A stretch of 44,938 bases of DNA from Crocosphaera sp. (GCA_030064955.1 JASJDW010000005.1:1-44938); one strand, 5' to 3'. Counted from the first letter of the stretch, positions 15,394 to 24,515 are shown. Notes: a model not told the origin generated them from the letters alone. A program made the numbers and translations.

Positions 15394-15687
15394 ATGAATG
15401 TCGTTTATCGCTTACAAGGTGTAGAATTTGAATGGGATTCTAATAAAGCTCAAATCAATGTTGAGAAACATGGAATAACATTTGAAGAGGCAGCCGAAGC
15501 ATTTTTTGACCCCTTTTATCAAACAGGAGATGCAACGATAAATGATGAACAAAGAGAATTTATTCTCGGTTATTCCCTAGCTTATCGTGTCTTATTTGTT
15601 GTTTATGTTGAACGAAACCAACGTACTCGAATTATCTCCGCACGTCCAGCTACTCGCATGGAGAAAAAACAATATGAACAAACCTAA
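15394..15687 (+). CDS. brnT: BrnT-type ribonuclease toxin
   Basis: A 97-residue BrnT-family protein. The signature FEWDSNKAQINVEKHGITFE (residues about 12-31) and the end RTRIISARPATRMEKKQYE are diagnostic; the His of KHG, the Glu and the Arg residues of the last part form the RelE-like active surface. BrnT cleaves RNA and is neutralised by BrnA. The antitoxin gene overlaps its end by 14 bases, a toxin-first order typical of brnTA. Autorepression by the complex at the upstream promoter is expected from the family. Confidence 0.85.
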   Translation: MNVVYRLQGVEFEWDSNKAQINVEKHGITFEEAAEAFFDPFYQTGDATINDEQREFILGYSLAYRVLFVVYVERNQRTRIISARPATRMEKKQYEQT

Positions 15688-15892
15688 CGAAGAAATTACT
15701 CTTCATATTCAACCTCGTCCCTCAGAAAAGGTATCAATTTCAATTCCTAAAGATACTCTAGAGTCTTTAAAAACAATTGCTCATAATCAAGATATGTCTT
15801 TAGAAGCTCTCTTAAAATTCTATATCGGACAAGGTTTACGTCAAGACTTAGCAAAATTATCTTGTGAGTCAGAAATAACCATTCATCAATAA
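15674..15892 (+). CDS. brnA: BrnA/CopG-like antitoxin
   Basis: From ATG 15674 the product is 72 residues: MNKPNEEITLHIQPRPSEKV followed by SISIPKDTLESLKTIAHNQD and MSLEALLKFYIGQGLRQDLA. The beta strand (VSISIP) and two helices form a ribbon-helix-helix DNA-binding fold. The frame is open to 15587 but that lies inside brnT; the ATG overlapping the brnT end by 14 bases is the natural, coupled start. It is shorter than classical BrnA and closer to the CopG-like antitoxins that accompany cyanobacterial BrnT. Confidence 0.75.
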   Translation: MNKPNEEITLHIQPRPSEKVSISIPKDTLESLKTIAHNQDMSLEALLKFYIGQGLRQDLAKLSCESEITIHQ

Positions 15893-15941
15893 CAGGGATT
15901 TAACTCAGTCAAAAAGTGCTTTTGTCACAAGAATTTACACC

Positions 15942-16535
15942 TTAAAAATACGACTGGTTCCAAGTTCCTTGAAATACAAAATCTGTCAACGGTTTACGAC
16001 TACGGGAAGATAATTCTCGTTGCTGCAAATCTTCATCTAATTGATTAACATTTCCTGGATAACCAACGGCGATCGCTGCGACGGGTTCATAGTCTTGGGG
16101 AATATTATAAAGGGTTCTGGCTTTATCCATATCAAAACCTCCCATTTGATGGACAAATAAGCCAAATGATTGCGCTTGTAGGGTTAAATTTCCCACTGCT
16201 AAACCTACATCATGTAAAGCGTGACGATTGGGTTTATTATTACGTTCAAAGGATAATTTTGCTACCGATAACATTAAAAGAGGCGCATCTTTTGCCCATT
16301 TCTGATTAGCTTCTACTATACAACTTAATAGTTTTTCATATTCTTGAATATTGTCTTGTGTGGCAACAATGAAACACCAAGGTTGTTCATTAAAACAGGA
16401 AGCTGCCCATCTCGCTGCTTCTAATAAACTAGCAATTTTTGTCGGTTCAATAGGACGAGTATTAAACGCTAAGGGACTCCAACGCTGTTTAATGAGTTCA
16501 TGAATAGGATATTGATTAGTGGCGAGTTTTTCCAT
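15942..16535 (-). CDS. Nitroreductase-family flavoprotein
   Basis: A 197-residue protein of the FMN-dependent nitroreductase family, which reduces nitro or quinone compounds with NAD(P)H. Motifs: IKQRWSPLAFNTRPI near residue 15 (the RRSxRxF-like FMN phosphate site), ARWAASCFNEQPWCFIVA (FMN and dimer contact), HDVGLAVGNLTLQAQSFGL and AAIAVGYPG near the end. The length is normal. It is a single gene between the brnTA pair and the AEC transporter, with no sign of an operon. The physiological substrate is unknown. Confidence 0.85.
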   Translation of the reverse strand: MEKLATNQYPIHELIKQRWSPLAFNTRPIEPTKIASLLEAARWAASCFNEQPWCFIVATQDNIQEYEKLLSCIVEANQKWAKDAPLLMLSVAKLSFERNNKPNRHALHDVGLAVGNLTLQAQSFGLFVHQMGGFDMDKARTLYNIPQDYEPVAAIAVGYPGNVNQLDEDLQQRELSSRSRKPLTDFVFQGTWNQSYF

Positions 16536-16575
16536 GAGAATTGTTGATTTTTTGTACTATTTTTCCTCTGTTTCA

Positions 16576-17469
16576 TTATACTTTATCTGCGACCCATAAG
16601 ACTAAGGGGAGTGTCAAAAAACTGAGCAACGTTGTAACAACAATTGTTCTAGCCACTTTGAGAGATTCACCCCCAAATTCTGTTGCTAAGACGATTGTAT
16701 TGACTGCTGTTGGCATAGCACTTTGTAAAATAAACACTTGCAAATCTAAAGGATTCAAGTTAATCAATTTTCCCACGAATAAAGCAATCAAAGGGGCTAA
16801 AACTAATCTAAAATTAAGGGAAATTAGTTCAAAGTTAGTTACTTTAAAGGTTGTAGTGACTAATTCCATACCCAGAATAATTAAAGCAATAGGAATGGCT
16901 GCCCTGCCTAATAAATGTAATGCTTCTCCTAAATTAAAAGGGAGTTTAATCTGGAGAAATCTTAAACTTAATCCTGCTAAAATTGCCCACATCAAAGGCA
17001 ATTTGAAAGTAACTCTTAAACTATGTTTTAAACTGGTTCCTGCCAGGATAGCCGGTGCAACACCAAATAATAAAATACTCGAACCAATCATATAAATAAT
17101 TGCCCTTTCTAACCCAGCAGATCCTAAAGCAAAATCAACCAAAGGTAATCCCATATTACCATTATTAGGATGTAAGGTCGTAGCAATTAGACTTTTACGA
17201 GTAATAGCAGGAAATTTCAAAAAATGACTAATAATTGAAACCAATAAGTAAAGAATAAAGGCAACAATAAAAACCCCTAATAATAATTGTGCTGCATTTT
17301 GGGCTGAAATAGTGGTTGTATATAAACTATCAGCTACTAAGGCAGGGGCTAAAACATAAACAATTAATTGGGATAATGTTTGTTTATGAAGCGTCAAGGT
17401 TTTGCCAGCAATAACCCCAATAATAATAATAAAGGCAACGGGAATAATAGCAGGTAATAAAACAGTCAT
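16576..17469 (-). CDS. AEC-family (auxin efflux carrier-like) transporter
   Basis: A 297-residue membrane protein with about ten hydrophobic helices in two halves. NNGNMGLPLVDFALGSAGLE, with the conserved NxGxxGLP of the unwound fourth helix, and AMPTAVNTIVLATEFGG in the second half are the two cross-over signatures of the AEC/bile-acid:sodium symporter-like fold. Members of the family move carboxylates, auxin-like compounds or other anions; the substrate here is not predictable. It is read toward the nitroreductase gene with a 40-base gap, so co-transcription is possible. Confidence 0.82.
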   Translation of the reverse strand: MTVLLPAIIPVAFIIIIGVIAGKTLTLHKQTLSQLIVYVLAPALVADSLYTTTISAQNAAQLLLGVFIVAFILYLLVSIISHFLKFPAITRKSLIATTLHPNNGNMGLPLVDFALGSAGLERAIIYMIGSSILLFGVAPAILAGTSLKHSLRVTFKLPLMWAILAGLSLRFLQIKLPFNLGEALHLLGRAAIPIALIILGMELVTTTFKVTNFELISLNFRLVLAPLIALFVGKLINLNPLDLQVFILQSAMPTAVNTIVLATEFGGESLKVARTIVVTTLLSFLTLPLVLWVADKV

Positions 17470-17570
17470 TTAGTTTTCAAATTAATAGTTTTTTGGATTA
17501 TAACAAAGATTCAAGAATAAATAAGTATTCATGTTCATATAAGAAAGAAACTAATTTATAACATAGATAT

Positions 17571-17608
17571 AGGCATGGTAGTAACATATTAATAAGTCAA
17601 CCATGCCT
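17571..17608 (-). terminator. Hairpin downstream of the catalase-fold gene
   Basis: AGGCATGGT (17571-17579) pairs perfectly with ACCATGCCT (17600-17608) around a 20-base AT-rich loop, 35 bases after the catalase-like stop on the minus strand. There is no clean T-run, so it may be a weak terminator or an mRNA end-stabilising stem. Confidence 0.45.
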
Positions 17609-17643
17609 TAATTGAAATCAAAAAATATAATCTAATTAAATGC

Positions 17644-18684
17644 CTATTTTTGATTGATTTCATTCCGAAAATGAGCCATATCTGCATAAATTTTACGCGC
17701 CCGATTAACTCCCCCCAATGGCCGATATTCTTCTAAACAATTCCAAGGTGAAAAAGATTGTTTTTCATCCATTTCTATCCGTTCTTGGCTATTAAATTCC
17801 TGTTGAAAAATCTTCAGAGTTGCCACTTTAATAAAAGGGGATTCGTTATCATCCCATAATACTGTTGGATCTTCAATAGGCATTTTTTTTGCATCGGTTT
17901 GAAGTTGAATACTGAAGTCAAAATAAGCTTCTTTTTCAGCTAAATGCTTGGTCATTGCTTCTCGTAAATAATTCGTTTTATTCTCAGCAGTTTCAATATT
18001 AAATTTTTCCCCTTCAAGATGAGGAAATACAGCATATTTCATAGCAATGTCCCCAAATTTATAAGGGGTTGCACTCCAATAATTGGCTTCTAGGGGACTT
18101 GTCATAACCTGACTTCGCACATTATCTAATAAAGGAAGTGAATAGGCGATCGCTTCGTAAGATTGTTGTAATTCATCGGGAATATGTTTAGGACTCCCAT
18201 CATCGTTTCTCGTAATTTTTCCATCTCTAATTGCATTAACAACAGGAAAAAAATCTAAATAGGCTTTAGCATCTTTGAGAAAAAAGATCGGGGTATTAAC
18301 TGCAATAAAATCTTGTTCATTGGGTGCAGAATCTTCAAATGCTTTCTTTCCTTCAACTTCCATTAATTTAATCGAAACCCCTCGAATATCTCCCGTTGTA
18401 TCCGGTTGAAATTTTCCATCTTCACTAGAGAAACCGCTACCATTAGAAAAACGAACCCACACGGGATAAGTTTTCGCTGTAGAAAAAATTCCTACTTTGA
18501 ATTGATCGGGAATATTTTCTTCAATAATAAATTCCCCTTGAACATAACCATGACTTTTTGGGTGTTGTGTTCTTGGGGTAGGTGAAAACCGATAATCTCT
18601 CATCAAAAATTCAAATATTTTGACTAATTCTTCAATGGTTTGTTCTTCATCTTCAGGGAAGCATTCTTGACCAAGTTCTAACAT
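17644..18684 (-). CDS. Catalase-fold heme protein (allene-oxide-synthase-like group)
   Basis: A 346-residue protein of the catalase superfamily, shorter than true monofunctional catalases (about 480 or more). Distal His45 lies in HPKSHGYVQGEF, the distal Asn130 in FIAVNTPIFFLKD, the heme-binding VWVRFSNGSG follows residue 75, and a candidate proximal Tyr333 is in NRARKIYADMAHFR. It lacks the catalase C-terminal domain. Such mini-catalases include allene oxide synthases and uncharacterised lipid-peroxide enzymes, so the substrate could be H2O2 or fatty-acid hydroperoxides. No lipoxygenase is adjacent. It is divergent from the heme oxygenase gene with a 250-base shared upstream region. Confidence 0.8.
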   Translation of the reverse strand: MLELGQECFPEDEEQTIEELVKIFEFLMRDYRFSPTPRTQHPKSHGYVQGEFIIEENIPDQFKVGIFSTAKTYPVWVRFSNGSGFSSEDGKFQPDTTGDIRGVSIKLMEVEGKKAFEDSAPNEQDFIAVNTPIFFLKDAKAYLDFFPVVNAIRDGKITRNDDGSPKHIPDELQQSYEAIAYSLPLLDNVRSQVMTSPLEANYWSATPYKFGDIAMKYAVFPHLEGEKFNIETAENKTNYLREAMTKHLAEKEAYFDFSIQLQTDAKKMPIEDPTVLWDDNESPFIKVATLKIFQQEFNSQERIEMDEKQSFSPWNCLEEYRPLGGVNRARKIYADMAHFRNEINQK

Positions 18685-18934
18685 ATTGACCTCTTGATTA
18701 TTTCTTTCTCTTTTTATAGCTAATATAATTCTCTTTTCTATTAAATTTAAGAATATTGATCGAAACTGACTCGGGGGTTATGTTAAGTTTTGCTACATTT
18801 AGCAGTTAAGTGATAATATAACTGTATAGTAATAAACTGAAATAGAAATTAAAGCAGTGGTTTGATGGCTGAGGATCGAAAGAGTAATCTTTGTCTAAAG
18901 TCTAACGTCTGACTGCTAATAAGAGGTATTGATC

Positions 18935-19690
18935 ATGAGTAATAACTTAGCCCTCAAGCTTCGGGAAGGAACCAGTCATTCTCACACCCTAGCAGAGAAT
19001 ACAGCCTTTACCAAGTGTTTTCTCAAGGGTATTGTCGAAAGAGAACCCTTCCGTAAACTTTTAGCTGACTTTTATTTCTTATATTCTACCCTAGAAGAAG
19101 AATTAGAACGCCATAAAGACGATCCCGTTATTAGTAACATTTATTTCCCTGAATTAAACCGTAAGCAAAACTTAGTAAAAGACCTAGAATACTATTACGG
19201 AGAAAATTGGGCAGCCGATATTTTTCCATCAGTTGCAGGTCAAACTTATGTAGCAAGAATTCGGGAAGTTTCTCAAACGGAACCTGCTTTATTAGTTGCC
19301 CATTCCTATGTGCGTTATATGGGTGACTTATCTGGGGGACAAAGCTTAAAAAATATTGCCCGTTCAGCCTTAGAATTACCTGGGGATCAAGGAACTCAAT
19401 TCTATGAATTTGAGCAAATTGCTACCGCAGAAGCAAGACGAGAATTCAAAGGAAAATATCGTGATGGTTTAAATGCTTTACCTATCGATGAAACTGTAGA
19501 ACAGAAGATTGTTGATGAAGCAAACCATGCCTTTAAATTAAACTGTGATGTGGTTCATGAATTAGAAGCTGATGTCAAAGAAGCCATCGGCGATCATGTG
19601 TTTGAATTAATCACTCGTCAAGCCATTCCTGGGGCAACAGAACATCCTCATGGTCATGGTCATCCCCATAATGTAGCGGTTGCAGAATAA
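18935..19690 (+). CDS. Heme oxygenase (biliverdin-producing)
   Basis: A 251-residue ferredoxin-dependent heme oxygenase that opens heme to biliverdin IXalpha for phycobilin synthesis. Proximal His17 is in REGTSHSHTLAENTAF, and the distal helix has YVRYMGDLSGGQS with the flexible glycines. ATG 18935 is chosen over the TTG at 18929 because AAGAGG at 18921-18926 is correctly spaced. The C-terminus is unusual: HPHGHGHPHN, a histidine-rich tail. The next gene on the strand is hemN, so this is likely the low-oxygen isozyme (HO2-type) seen with hemN in other cyanobacteria, but acsF-II is not adjacent and the assignment is inference. Confidence 0.92.
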   Translation: MSNNLALKLREGTSHSHTLAENTAFTKCFLKGIVEREPFRKLLADFYFLYSTLEEELERHKDDPVISNIYFPELNRKQNLVKDLEYYYGENWAADIFPSVAGQTYVARIREVSQTEPALLVAHSYVRYMGDLSGGQSLKNIARSALELPGDQGTQFYEFEQIATAEARREFKGKYRDGLNALPIDETVEQKIVDEANHAFKLNCDVVHELEADVKEAIGDHVFELITRQAIPGATEHPHGHGHPHNVAVAE

Positions 19691-19711
19691 AGCTGTCAAT
19701 CCTGTTATTAC

Positions 19712-19780
19712 AAAGGGAAAAAGTCAGAAAAATAAACAATTGAGTTGCTATTTTTATTAAACTGACTTCCCTTTTTTTTT
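19712..19780 (+). terminator. Terminator between heme oxygenase and hemN
   Basis: AAAGGGAA..AGTCAG near 19712-19726 pairs with CTGACTTCCCTTT near 19762-19774 (two-base bulge, AT-rich loop) and runs into ten Ts at 19771-19780. It may separate or attenuate transcription into hemN rather than end it completely. Confidence 0.65.
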
Positions 19781-19829
19781 ATGATCTATCCTACCTAATT
19801 TTTCAACTATTGAGAGGCTAATTAAGACC

Positions 19830-21227
19830 ATGAACTTAACAGCTAGAACTATTAACTTTGACCAAAGTTTAATTAAGAAATATGATAAATCTTTACCGAG
19901 ATATACCAGTTATCCCCCTGCAACAGAACTTAAAACCAAGGTAGGAGAACCCGAATTTAGAGCAGGAATTGCAGCAGGAAATCATAAAAAAACACCCCTT
20001 TCTCTCTATTGTCATATTCCTTTTTGCGAAACAGCTTGTTATTTTTGTGGTTGTAATACAATTATTACAGGAAATAAAAAAGTTGCCCCTCCTTACTTAG
20101 AATATTTAATTAAAGATATAGAAAGAACCGCCCAATTAATTTCCTCTGATCGCTCAGTTAATCAAATTCATTGGGGAGGAGGAACACCAAATTACTTAAA
20201 TCAATCTCAAATTGATCAGTTATTTAATACGTTAGTTAAGAACTTTAATATTGATAAAAATGCCGAGATATCTATTGAAGTAAATCCCCGATATCTTGAT
20301 CGTAATTTTGTCTTTTTCTTGAGAAAGTTAGGATTTAATCGGATTAGTTTTGGGATTCAAGATTTTGATCCCAAAGTACAAAAAGTAATTAACCGTATTC
20401 AACCCGAAGAAATGCTATTTAATGTCATGGGTTGGATGCGAGAAGCTGAGTTTGAAAGTGTTAATGTTGACCTCATTTATGGACTACCTTATCAAACAAG
20501 ACACACCTTTAAAAAGACAGTTCAAAAGACTATAGAACTCGATCCTGATCGCATTGCTGTCTTTAACTTCGCTTATATTCCTTGGATAAAACCCGCACAA
20601 AAGAATCTACCCGTTGATGAACTTCCCAATGCGTCAGAGAAGTTAGCCATTTTACAAATGACCATCGAAGAATTCAACAATAATGATTATTTATTCATCG
20701 GAATGGATCACTTTGCTAAACCCAATGATGAGTTAGCGATCGCCCAATCACAAGGTGATTTACACCGTAATTTCCAGGGTTATACAACAAAACCAGAATC
20801 TGATCTTTTTGCCTTTGGTATGACATCAATTAGTATGTTACATGATGTCTATGTTCAAAACCATAAGAAGATTAAAGACTACTATAAAATCTTAGATGAG
20901 GGACATTTACCCATTGAAAAAGGTGTTACCTTAAGTAAAGATGACATCATTCGTCGGGCTGTTATTATGGAATTAATGTGTCAATCTCAACTTTATAAAG
21001 ATCGCATTGAAGAGAAATATAACCTCAATTTTGATCTTGATTTTGACGAATATTTTGCCCAAGAATTAATCGATCTTAAACCCTTAGAAGCTGATGGATT
21101 AATTCATTTACATAGCGATCGCCTCGAAGTCACTAATACAGGCCGCTGGTTAATCAGAAACATTGCTGCAATATTTGATCCCTATCTCAAAGGACGTAAG
21201 GAACAGTCTTTTTCTAAGGCTATTTAA
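19830..21227 (+). CDS. hemN: Oxygen-independent coproporphyrinogen III oxidase
   Basis: A 465-residue radical-SAM enzyme that converts coproporphyrinogen III to protoporphyrinogen IX without oxygen. The cluster motif CxxxCxxC is Cys66, Cys70 and Cys73 in FCETACYFCGC, with the HemN-specific extra Cys75. IHWGGGTPNYL is the SAM glycine motif, and RISFGIQDFDP and NVDLIYGLPYQT follow. The C-terminal HemN domain is present. It follows heme oxygenase, giving a microaerobic tetrapyrrole pair; the oxygen-dependent route uses HemF elsewhere. Induction at low oxygen, for example at night, is expected by analogy with other cyanobacteria. Confidence 0.95.
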   Translation: MNLTARTINFDQSLIKKYDKSLPRYTSYPPATELKTKVGEPEFRAGIAAGNHKKTPLSLYCHIPFCETACYFCGCNTIITGNKKVAPPYLEYLIKDIERTAQLISSDRSVNQIHWGGGTPNYLNQSQIDQLFNTLVKNFNIDKNAEISIEVNPRYLDRNFVFFLRKLGFNRISFGIQDFDPKVQKVINRIQPEEMLFNVMGWMREAEFESVNVDLIYGLPYQTRHTFKKTVQKTIELDPDRIAVFNFAYIPWIKPAQKNLPVDELPNASEKLAILQMTIEEFNNNDYLFIGMDHFAKPNDELAIAQSQGDLHRNFQGYTTKPESDLFAFGMTSISMLHDVYVQNHKKIKDYYKILDEGHLPIEKGVTLSKDDIIRRAVIMELMCQSQLYKDRIEEKYNLNFDLDFDEYFAQELIDLKPLEADGLIHLHSDRLEVTNTGRWLIRNIAAIFDPYLKGRKEQSFSKAI

Positions 21228-21349
21228 TTGATGGTATCAAAATTGCGACTAAGTGAGTGTGGGGAGTGTGGAAAGGGTGGAAAGTCTCAGGGAATTGCCT
21301 CTTTATCTTAACATAGTGTTATGTCCCCTATGCTAAAAGGAGTGAATTC

Positions 21350-21778
21350 ATGAGTTTATATGAAACTGATATTAATGAATGGGTTGAACAACAAGTTAAG
21401 CTGATTAAACAAAAACAATATGCTCAAGTAGACTGGGACAATATTATTGAGGAAATAGAAGACTTGAGTAAACGAGAAAGGGATAAATTTCTATCAGCGA
21501 TTCGTCTAATTATTCATCATCTCTTAAAATGGGAATATCAACCCGAAAAACGTTCTAATTCTTGGTTAACCACTATTCGCAGAGAAAGAAATAATCTTAC
21601 TTTTTATCTTGAAGACACCCCTTCCTTAAAAAAATATTGGACAGGAGAAGAATTTGAGAGAAACTATCGTCGCGCTAAAGCAGATGCAGTCAACGAAACA
21701 GGGTTATCAGAATGGCATTTTCCTGAAAAATGTCCCTATTCCGTTGAACAAATTAGGTCAAGTTGGTTACCTGATTAA
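21350..21778 (+). CDS. DUF29 family protein
   Basis: A 142-residue protein with the DUF29 pattern: LYETDINEWVEQQVKLIKQK, then DWDNIIEEIEDLSKRERDKF, HHLLKWEYQPEKRSNSW and a C-terminal RRAKADAVNETGL..FPEKCPYS. The family is abundant and multicopy in cyanobacteria and has no established function. The ribosome site AAAGGAG lies 8 bases before the ATG. It stands alone between hemN and a convergent small secreted protein. Confidence 0.85.
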   Translation: MSLYETDINEWVEQQVKLIKQKQYAQVDWDNIIEEIEDLSKRERDKFLSAIRLIIHHLLKWEYQPEKRSNSWLTTIRRERNNLTFYLEDTPSLKKYWTGEEFERNYRRAKADAVNETGLSEWHFPEKCPYSVEQIRSSWLPD

Positions 21779-21816
21779 CTAAAAACATACATTAATTAAG
21801 ATTAATAATTGATGTT

Positions 21817-22149
21817 TTATAAAGTTCCATTACTATATTGATTACCCAGTTCTATTACCCGATCAGGACAAATATCATACATCTCTAAAGCCACTTCATT
21901 CCCTATTTTCATCAAGGTATTTTTATCATTCATTTCTTCAAAAGTTAAGTTTCCTTCGTTCATCCATCCTCCCATTTCTTGTATCATTTCTTTCAGCATT
22001 GACTCTTGAAATGCTTGGGGTGATTGACTAGGGAGTCGACAAATTCTTTGGGCTAATTTATTAATTTGAGGAGAGGTAGGAAAGGCTTGAACAGAAAGAG
22101 GAAAAAGTCCTATGGCTAAAGGCATTAACCAGATAAAACGACGCAACAT
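21817..22149 (-). CDS. Small secreted protein, unknown
   Basis: A 110-residue protein from ATG 22149 (an in-frame TTG lies two codons upstream). MLRRFIWLMPLAIGLFPLSV then QAFPT is a clear signal peptide with cleavage after QA. The mature part is about 90 residues with two cysteines (RICRLPSQ and YDICPDRV), which could form a disulfide in the periplasm or lumen, and an acidic middle region. I do not recognise the family. It converges with the DUF29 gene and is 110 bases from def. Confidence 0.6.
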   Translation of the reverse strand: MLRRFIWLMPLAIGLFPLSVQAFPTSPQINKLAQRICRLPSQSPQAFQESMLKEMIQEMGGWMNEGNLTFEEMNDKNTLMKIGNEVALEMYDICPDRVIELGNQYSNGTL

Positions 22150-22259
22150 AATCAACTTTAGTGTAAAATACTTTACTTAAAAGTGTAAAGGAAATAATTA
22201 TCATTGTCATTGGTATTATTACTGATCATTGCTTCAAAAAAGTGAAGACATTATTGATT

Positions 22260-22775
22260 CTATTTTTCTTGTTGGTTATAGACTAAATCTTCTTTATTTT
22301 CTACCCTATCAATAAAAAGAATACCATTGAGATGATCTAATTCATGTTGAAAGATCCTAGCAATAAAATCAGTCAATTCTTGCTGATGTAGTTTTCCATA
22401 ACGATCTAAATATTCAACTGTAATGGTTTGATATCTAGGTACTAAACCCCTTATTCCTGGAACACTTAAACATCCTTCCCAACCTTTAACCCTTTCTTGA
22501 GAATGAGACAGTAAACGGGGGTTAATCATAACGGTGGGTTCCATCAATGGTGCATCAGGATAACGAGGGTTAGGATGGGAACAAACTATAAATAAACGAT
22601 AAGATTGAGACAGTTGTGGTGCAGCAATACCCACACCTTTTGCATCCATTGCTGTGGTTAATAAGGTGTCAATGAATTGTTGTAACTTTTCATCACTAAT
22701 ATTGGTAACATATTGAGCCTGTTGTCTTAAAATAGGATTACCAACTTGAGCAATTTCTAAATTTGAGTTTATCAT
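22260..22775 (-). CDS. def: Peptide deformylase
   Basis: A 171-residue enzyme that removes the formyl group from nascent proteins. All three signatures are present: GVGIAAPQ at residues 47-54, EGCLS at 100-104 with metal ligand Cys102, and HELDH at 144-148 with ligands His144 and His148 and catalytic Glu145. The length and order match the class I enzymes. It is divergent from dnaA with about 270 bases between them. Expected to be essential. Confidence 0.95.
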   Translation of the reverse strand: MINSNLEIAQVGNPILRQQAQYVTNISDEKLQQFIDTLLTTAMDAKGVGIAAPQLSQSYRLFIVCSHPNPRYPDAPLMEPTVMINPRLLSHSQERVKGWEGCLSVPGIRGLVPRYQTITVEYLDRYGKLHQQELTDFIARIFQHELDHLNGILFIDRVENKEDLVYNQQEK

Positions 22776-23045
22776 AGACTTTAATCTATCTTAAACAGTA
22801 TATATCTATTATGACTTTTTTTTTGGGTTATTGGACAACTTTAGAGAAACTGTTATAATTTCATTTTTTACTATCCTTAATCTCTAACCATTGTTTTTAT
22901 TGTTTGTTAAGTTATTGTCCCGTTGTTGGGATACATCAAATTGTTAATTAGTCTAAAACATTTTTGGCATCTAAGATGAGAATATGAATTCTCTGTTGAA
23001 TGGTATGTCAAAATAGTCTTCCAATGTTAAAGTTTAATTTTAAGA

Positions 23046-24416
23046 ATGACTATTTCACCCCAATATATTTGGAATCAAGTTCTTGATCGTCTTAAATTAC
23101 GATTAAATCCTACTGCGTTTGAAACTTGGATTGCTTCAGCAATTGTACAAAATTGGCAAGATAATTGTTTAGTTATTCAAGTAGAAAATCCATTTATTCT
23201 CAATCATTTACAAAAGACTTATTATACTCTAATTGTAGAAGAAGTTGAAGCAATTGTTGGTTATCCTGTTACAGTAAAATTAACAACAGCACAAGAACAG
23301 AATCTAAGAATTGTTGATAAAAATAAGTACAATTTATCTTCTGAAAAAGTTCAGGATAAAAGGGAGCAAGAATCTCCAAAACTCAGTCAATTAAATCCTC
23401 GTTATAATTTTTCTCGCTTTGTAGTCGGTCCAACAAATAGAATGGCCCATGCTGCATCTTTAGCGGTTGCTGAATCACCTGGAAGGGAATTTAACCCTTT
23501 ATTTTTATGTGGTGGAGTTGGATTAGGAAAAACCCATTTAATGCAAGCGATCGCCCATTATCGTCTAGAATTATATCCCAATGCTAATGTTTTTTATGTG
23601 TCTACGGAACAATTTACCAATGATTTAATTACCTCTATTCGTCAAGATAGTATGGAAAGTTTTAGGGAACATTATCGTACCGCAGATATTTTATTAGTGG
23701 ATGATATTCAATTTATTGAAGGGAAAGAATACACCCAAGAAGAGTTTTTTCATACCTTTAATACTTTACATGAAGCAGGAAAACAAGTAGTAATTGCTTC
23801 TGATCGTCCTCCCAAAAGAATTCCCAGTTTACAAGATAGATTAGTCTCTCGTTTTTCTATGGGATTAATTGCTGATATTCAAGTTCCAGATTTAGAAACG
23901 AGAATGGCAATTTTACAGAAAAAAGCAGAGTATGAAAACATTAGATTACCACGAGATGTTATCGAATATATTGCCACAAATTATACATCTAATATTCGAG
24001 AGTTAGAAGGAGCTTTAATTCGCGCAGTGACTTATATTTCGATTTCTGGACTATCGATGACAGTTGAAAATATTGCTCCTGTTTTAAATCCTCCCATGGA
24101 ACAAATTTCTGTTTCTCCTGAGATTATTATTAATATTATTGCTGAAAATTTCCATGTTTCAGTAGAAGATTTAAAAGGAAGTTCACGCCGTCGAGAAATT
24201 AGTTTAGCTAGACAAATAGGAATGTATTTAATGCGTCAACATACCGATTTAAGTTTACCGAGAATTGGGGAAGAATTCGGAGGTAAAGACCATACAACGG
24301 TGTTATATAGTTGTGATAAAATATCTAAATTACAAAAGAAAGATTGGGATTTATCTCAACAGTTATCAGAATTAAGCGATCGCATTAATATGGCAAGTCG
24401 AAATCAAGAAAGATAG
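23046..24416 (+). CDS. dnaA: Chromosomal replication initiator DnaA
   Basis: A 456-residue DnaA. Domain I (residues 1-85, WNQVLDRLKLRLNPTAFETW), a short linker, AAA+ domain III with Walker A GGVGLGKT at 156-163 and Walker B ILLVDDIQF, sensor ISxxR-like SRFSMGL, and domain IV with the DnaA-box-binding signature GGKDHTTVLYSCDKI. The length is normal. I see no cluster of DnaA boxes (TTATCCACA or TTTTCCACA) in the flanks, so the gene probably does not sit at oriC, as is common in cyanobacteria. Its last ~40 bases and the following 50 are duplicated 440 bases downstream. Confidence 0.95.
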   Translation: MTISPQYIWNQVLDRLKLRLNPTAFETWIASAIVQNWQDNCLVIQVENPFILNHLQKTYYTLIVEEVEAIVGYPVTVKLTTAQEQNLRIVDKNKYNLSSEKVQDKREQESPKLSQLNPRYNFSRFVVGPTNRMAHAASLAVAESPGREFNPLFLCGGVGLGKTHLMQAIAHYRLELYPNANVFYVSTEQFTNDLITSIRQDSMESFREHYRTADILLVDDIQFIEGKEYTQEEFFHTFNTLHEAGKQVVIASDRPPKRIPSLQDRLVSRFSMGLIADIQVPDLETRMAILQKKAEYENIRLPRDVIEYIATNYTSNIRELEGALIRAVTYISISGLSMTVENIAPVLNPPMEQISVSPEIIINIIAENFHVSVEDLKGSSRRREISLARQIGMYLMRQHTDLSLPRIGEEFGGKDHTTVLYSCDKISKLQKKDWDLSQQLSELSDRINMASRNQER

Positions 24417-24465
24417 AAAAAGATATAATTAATCATCAGACAAACGCTATAATAGTAAATGAGGT
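24374..24465 (+). repeat. dnaA-tail repeat, copy 1 (parental)
   Basis: From AAGCGATCGCATTAATATGG (inside dnaA) to about CGCTATAATAGTAAATGAGG. It matches copy 2 at 24814-24905 with few substitutions and small indels (GTCGAAATCAAGAAAGATAG versus GTTGAAATCAAGAAAGGTGA). It includes a TATAAT-like box in CGCTATAATAGT, so it may carry the promoter of the antitoxin gene after it. Confidence 0.85.
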
Positions 24466-24515
24466 TAATTGATTTAATTCCTAGCCCTAGTCAAGTTTTA
24501 TAACTTAATAATTCC

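Noticed and set aside
16541-17095. 184-residue open frame antisense to the AEC transporter
   Set aside because: Shadow frame: composition is that of reverse-complemented membrane-protein codons, and the minus-strand frame has clear family motifs.
22776-23045. Replication origin next to dnaA
   Set aside because: No cluster of DnaA boxes or AT-rich 13-mers that I can recognise; in many cyanobacteria oriC is not at dnaA.
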